A stretch of DNA of 5,690 bases from Promethearchaeota archaeon (lineage in GTDB: Archaea; Asgardarchaeota; Lokiarchaeia; Sigynarchaeales; SOKP01), in the NCBI GenBank assembly GCA_004524425.1, contig SDNN01000185.1, forward strand, positions 1 to 5,690, in the 5' to 3' direction. The notes under the pieces are model-generated. The model had not been told where the DNA came from. It did no database searches and was given only the letters and a program-made list of their open reading frames with translations. A program made the translations under genes and the position numbers. Position 1 is the stretch's first letter. Each line of letters opens with the position of its first letter. Below are positions 5,379 to 5,690 of this stretch, piece by piece.

Positions 5379-5690
5379 ATGAATTATAAATTTCCCGCAA
5401 GACAAGAATTTAAAGCCAGAAGATGCTTTCAATGTCATAAAAAAATTGATCTAGCCGAATTCATGGTTAGAAATAAAACAATTTCAAAAGAACGATTAAT
5501 AGAATTGTGGGAAAATGATACCTTAGAATATTATTGTTGTTTATGCTATGATACCCTTGTTAGAAATCAAGAATTGAAGGAAAAAATTAAAGAAATTAAT
5601 GTAGAAGAACTAGAAGTAATTAGGATCATTGAAAGAAGATATAATATAAAAATTCCCGTCGTGAGTGAGATCAAGTACAATACTATTGGA
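5379..5690 (+). CDS. N-terminal part of a CxxC zinc-binding protein, possibly an LRR protein (3' end outside window)
   Basis: The frame is open for 104 codons from ATG 5379 to the last base; the next in-frame stop upstream is at 5343-5345, with no other start between. Two cysteine pairs, C16-x2-C19 (RCFQCHKK) and C53-C54-x-C56 (YYCCLCYD), lie 33 residues apart and look like a small four-cysteine zinc module. Between them is a helical segment with ISKERLIELWEND (35-47). The rest (60-95) is charged and helical, ending in ELEVIRIIERRYNIKIPVVSEIKYNTIG split across residues 77-104. From memory, this 'EVI..IE.+.....IP.VSEI.YNT.G' pattern directly precedes leucine-rich repeats in Lokiarchaeota proteins, so an LRR region is predicted past the window edge. 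No repeat is visible here, so that part is inference. No clear ribosome site: AAAGGT ends 16 nt upstream. Confidence 0.65.
   Translation, partial: MNYKFPARQEFKARRCFQCHKKIDLAEFMVRNKTISKERLIELWENDTLEYYCCLCYDTLVRNQELKEKIKEINVEELEVIRIIERRYNIKIPVVSEIKYNTIG

Noticed and set aside
5365..5382. Five-codon mini-ORF (ATG 5365 to TGA 5382) overlapping the start of the right-edge gene
   Set aside because: The ATGA overlap and nearby AAAGGT hint at translational coupling. A five-codon frame is easily random, and AAAGGT is too close to ATG 5365 to serve it well.

Overview
The window is AT-rich, tightly coding DNA that looks archaeal. Three things point that way. A clean BRE+TATA element lies about 26 nt upstream of the MFS start codon, as expected for a leaderless mRNA. 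A gene inside an operon carries a strong Shine-Dalgarno. Oligo-T tracts without hairpins follow gene ends. The partial gene at the right edge resembles, from memory, the N-terminal region of leucine-rich-repeat proteins common in Lokiarchaeota-type Asgard genomes. An Asgard (Lokiarchaeia-like) source is therefore my best guess, but it is inference and no marker gene is present.

Left part (1-2645). The 3' end of a DUF362-family gene runs in from the left edge on the + strand. It converges on a two-gene minus-strand operon: an MFS transporter (first gene) followed 21 nt later by an M29 aminopeptidase/NicX-like metalloenzyme with its own AAGGA ribosome site. A transporter plus a cytosolic metalloenzyme suggests uptake or export of a small molecule and its turnover; the substrate cannot be read from sequence.

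Middle (2646-4265). A 189-bp divergent promoter region separates the MFS operon from a plus-strand pair. The first gene encodes a dicluster-ferredoxin protein with a large extra domain. The second, behind a strong SD, encodes a 197-aa cysteine-containing protein that belongs to no named family I can identify. The two look like a conserved uncharacterised module and are the most interesting part of the window.

Right part (4266-5690). A TTG-started PdxA-family dehydrogenase keeps the metal-binding histidines but lacks the Gly-His-Thr-Glu substrate motif of true PdxA, so it probably acts on another phosphorylated hydroxy acid. It is followed by oligo-T tracts and then by the 5' part of a gene with two CxxC pairs, open to the window end. 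No RNA genes, mobile elements or CRISPR arrays were seen, and there is no gene-free stretch over 300 bases.
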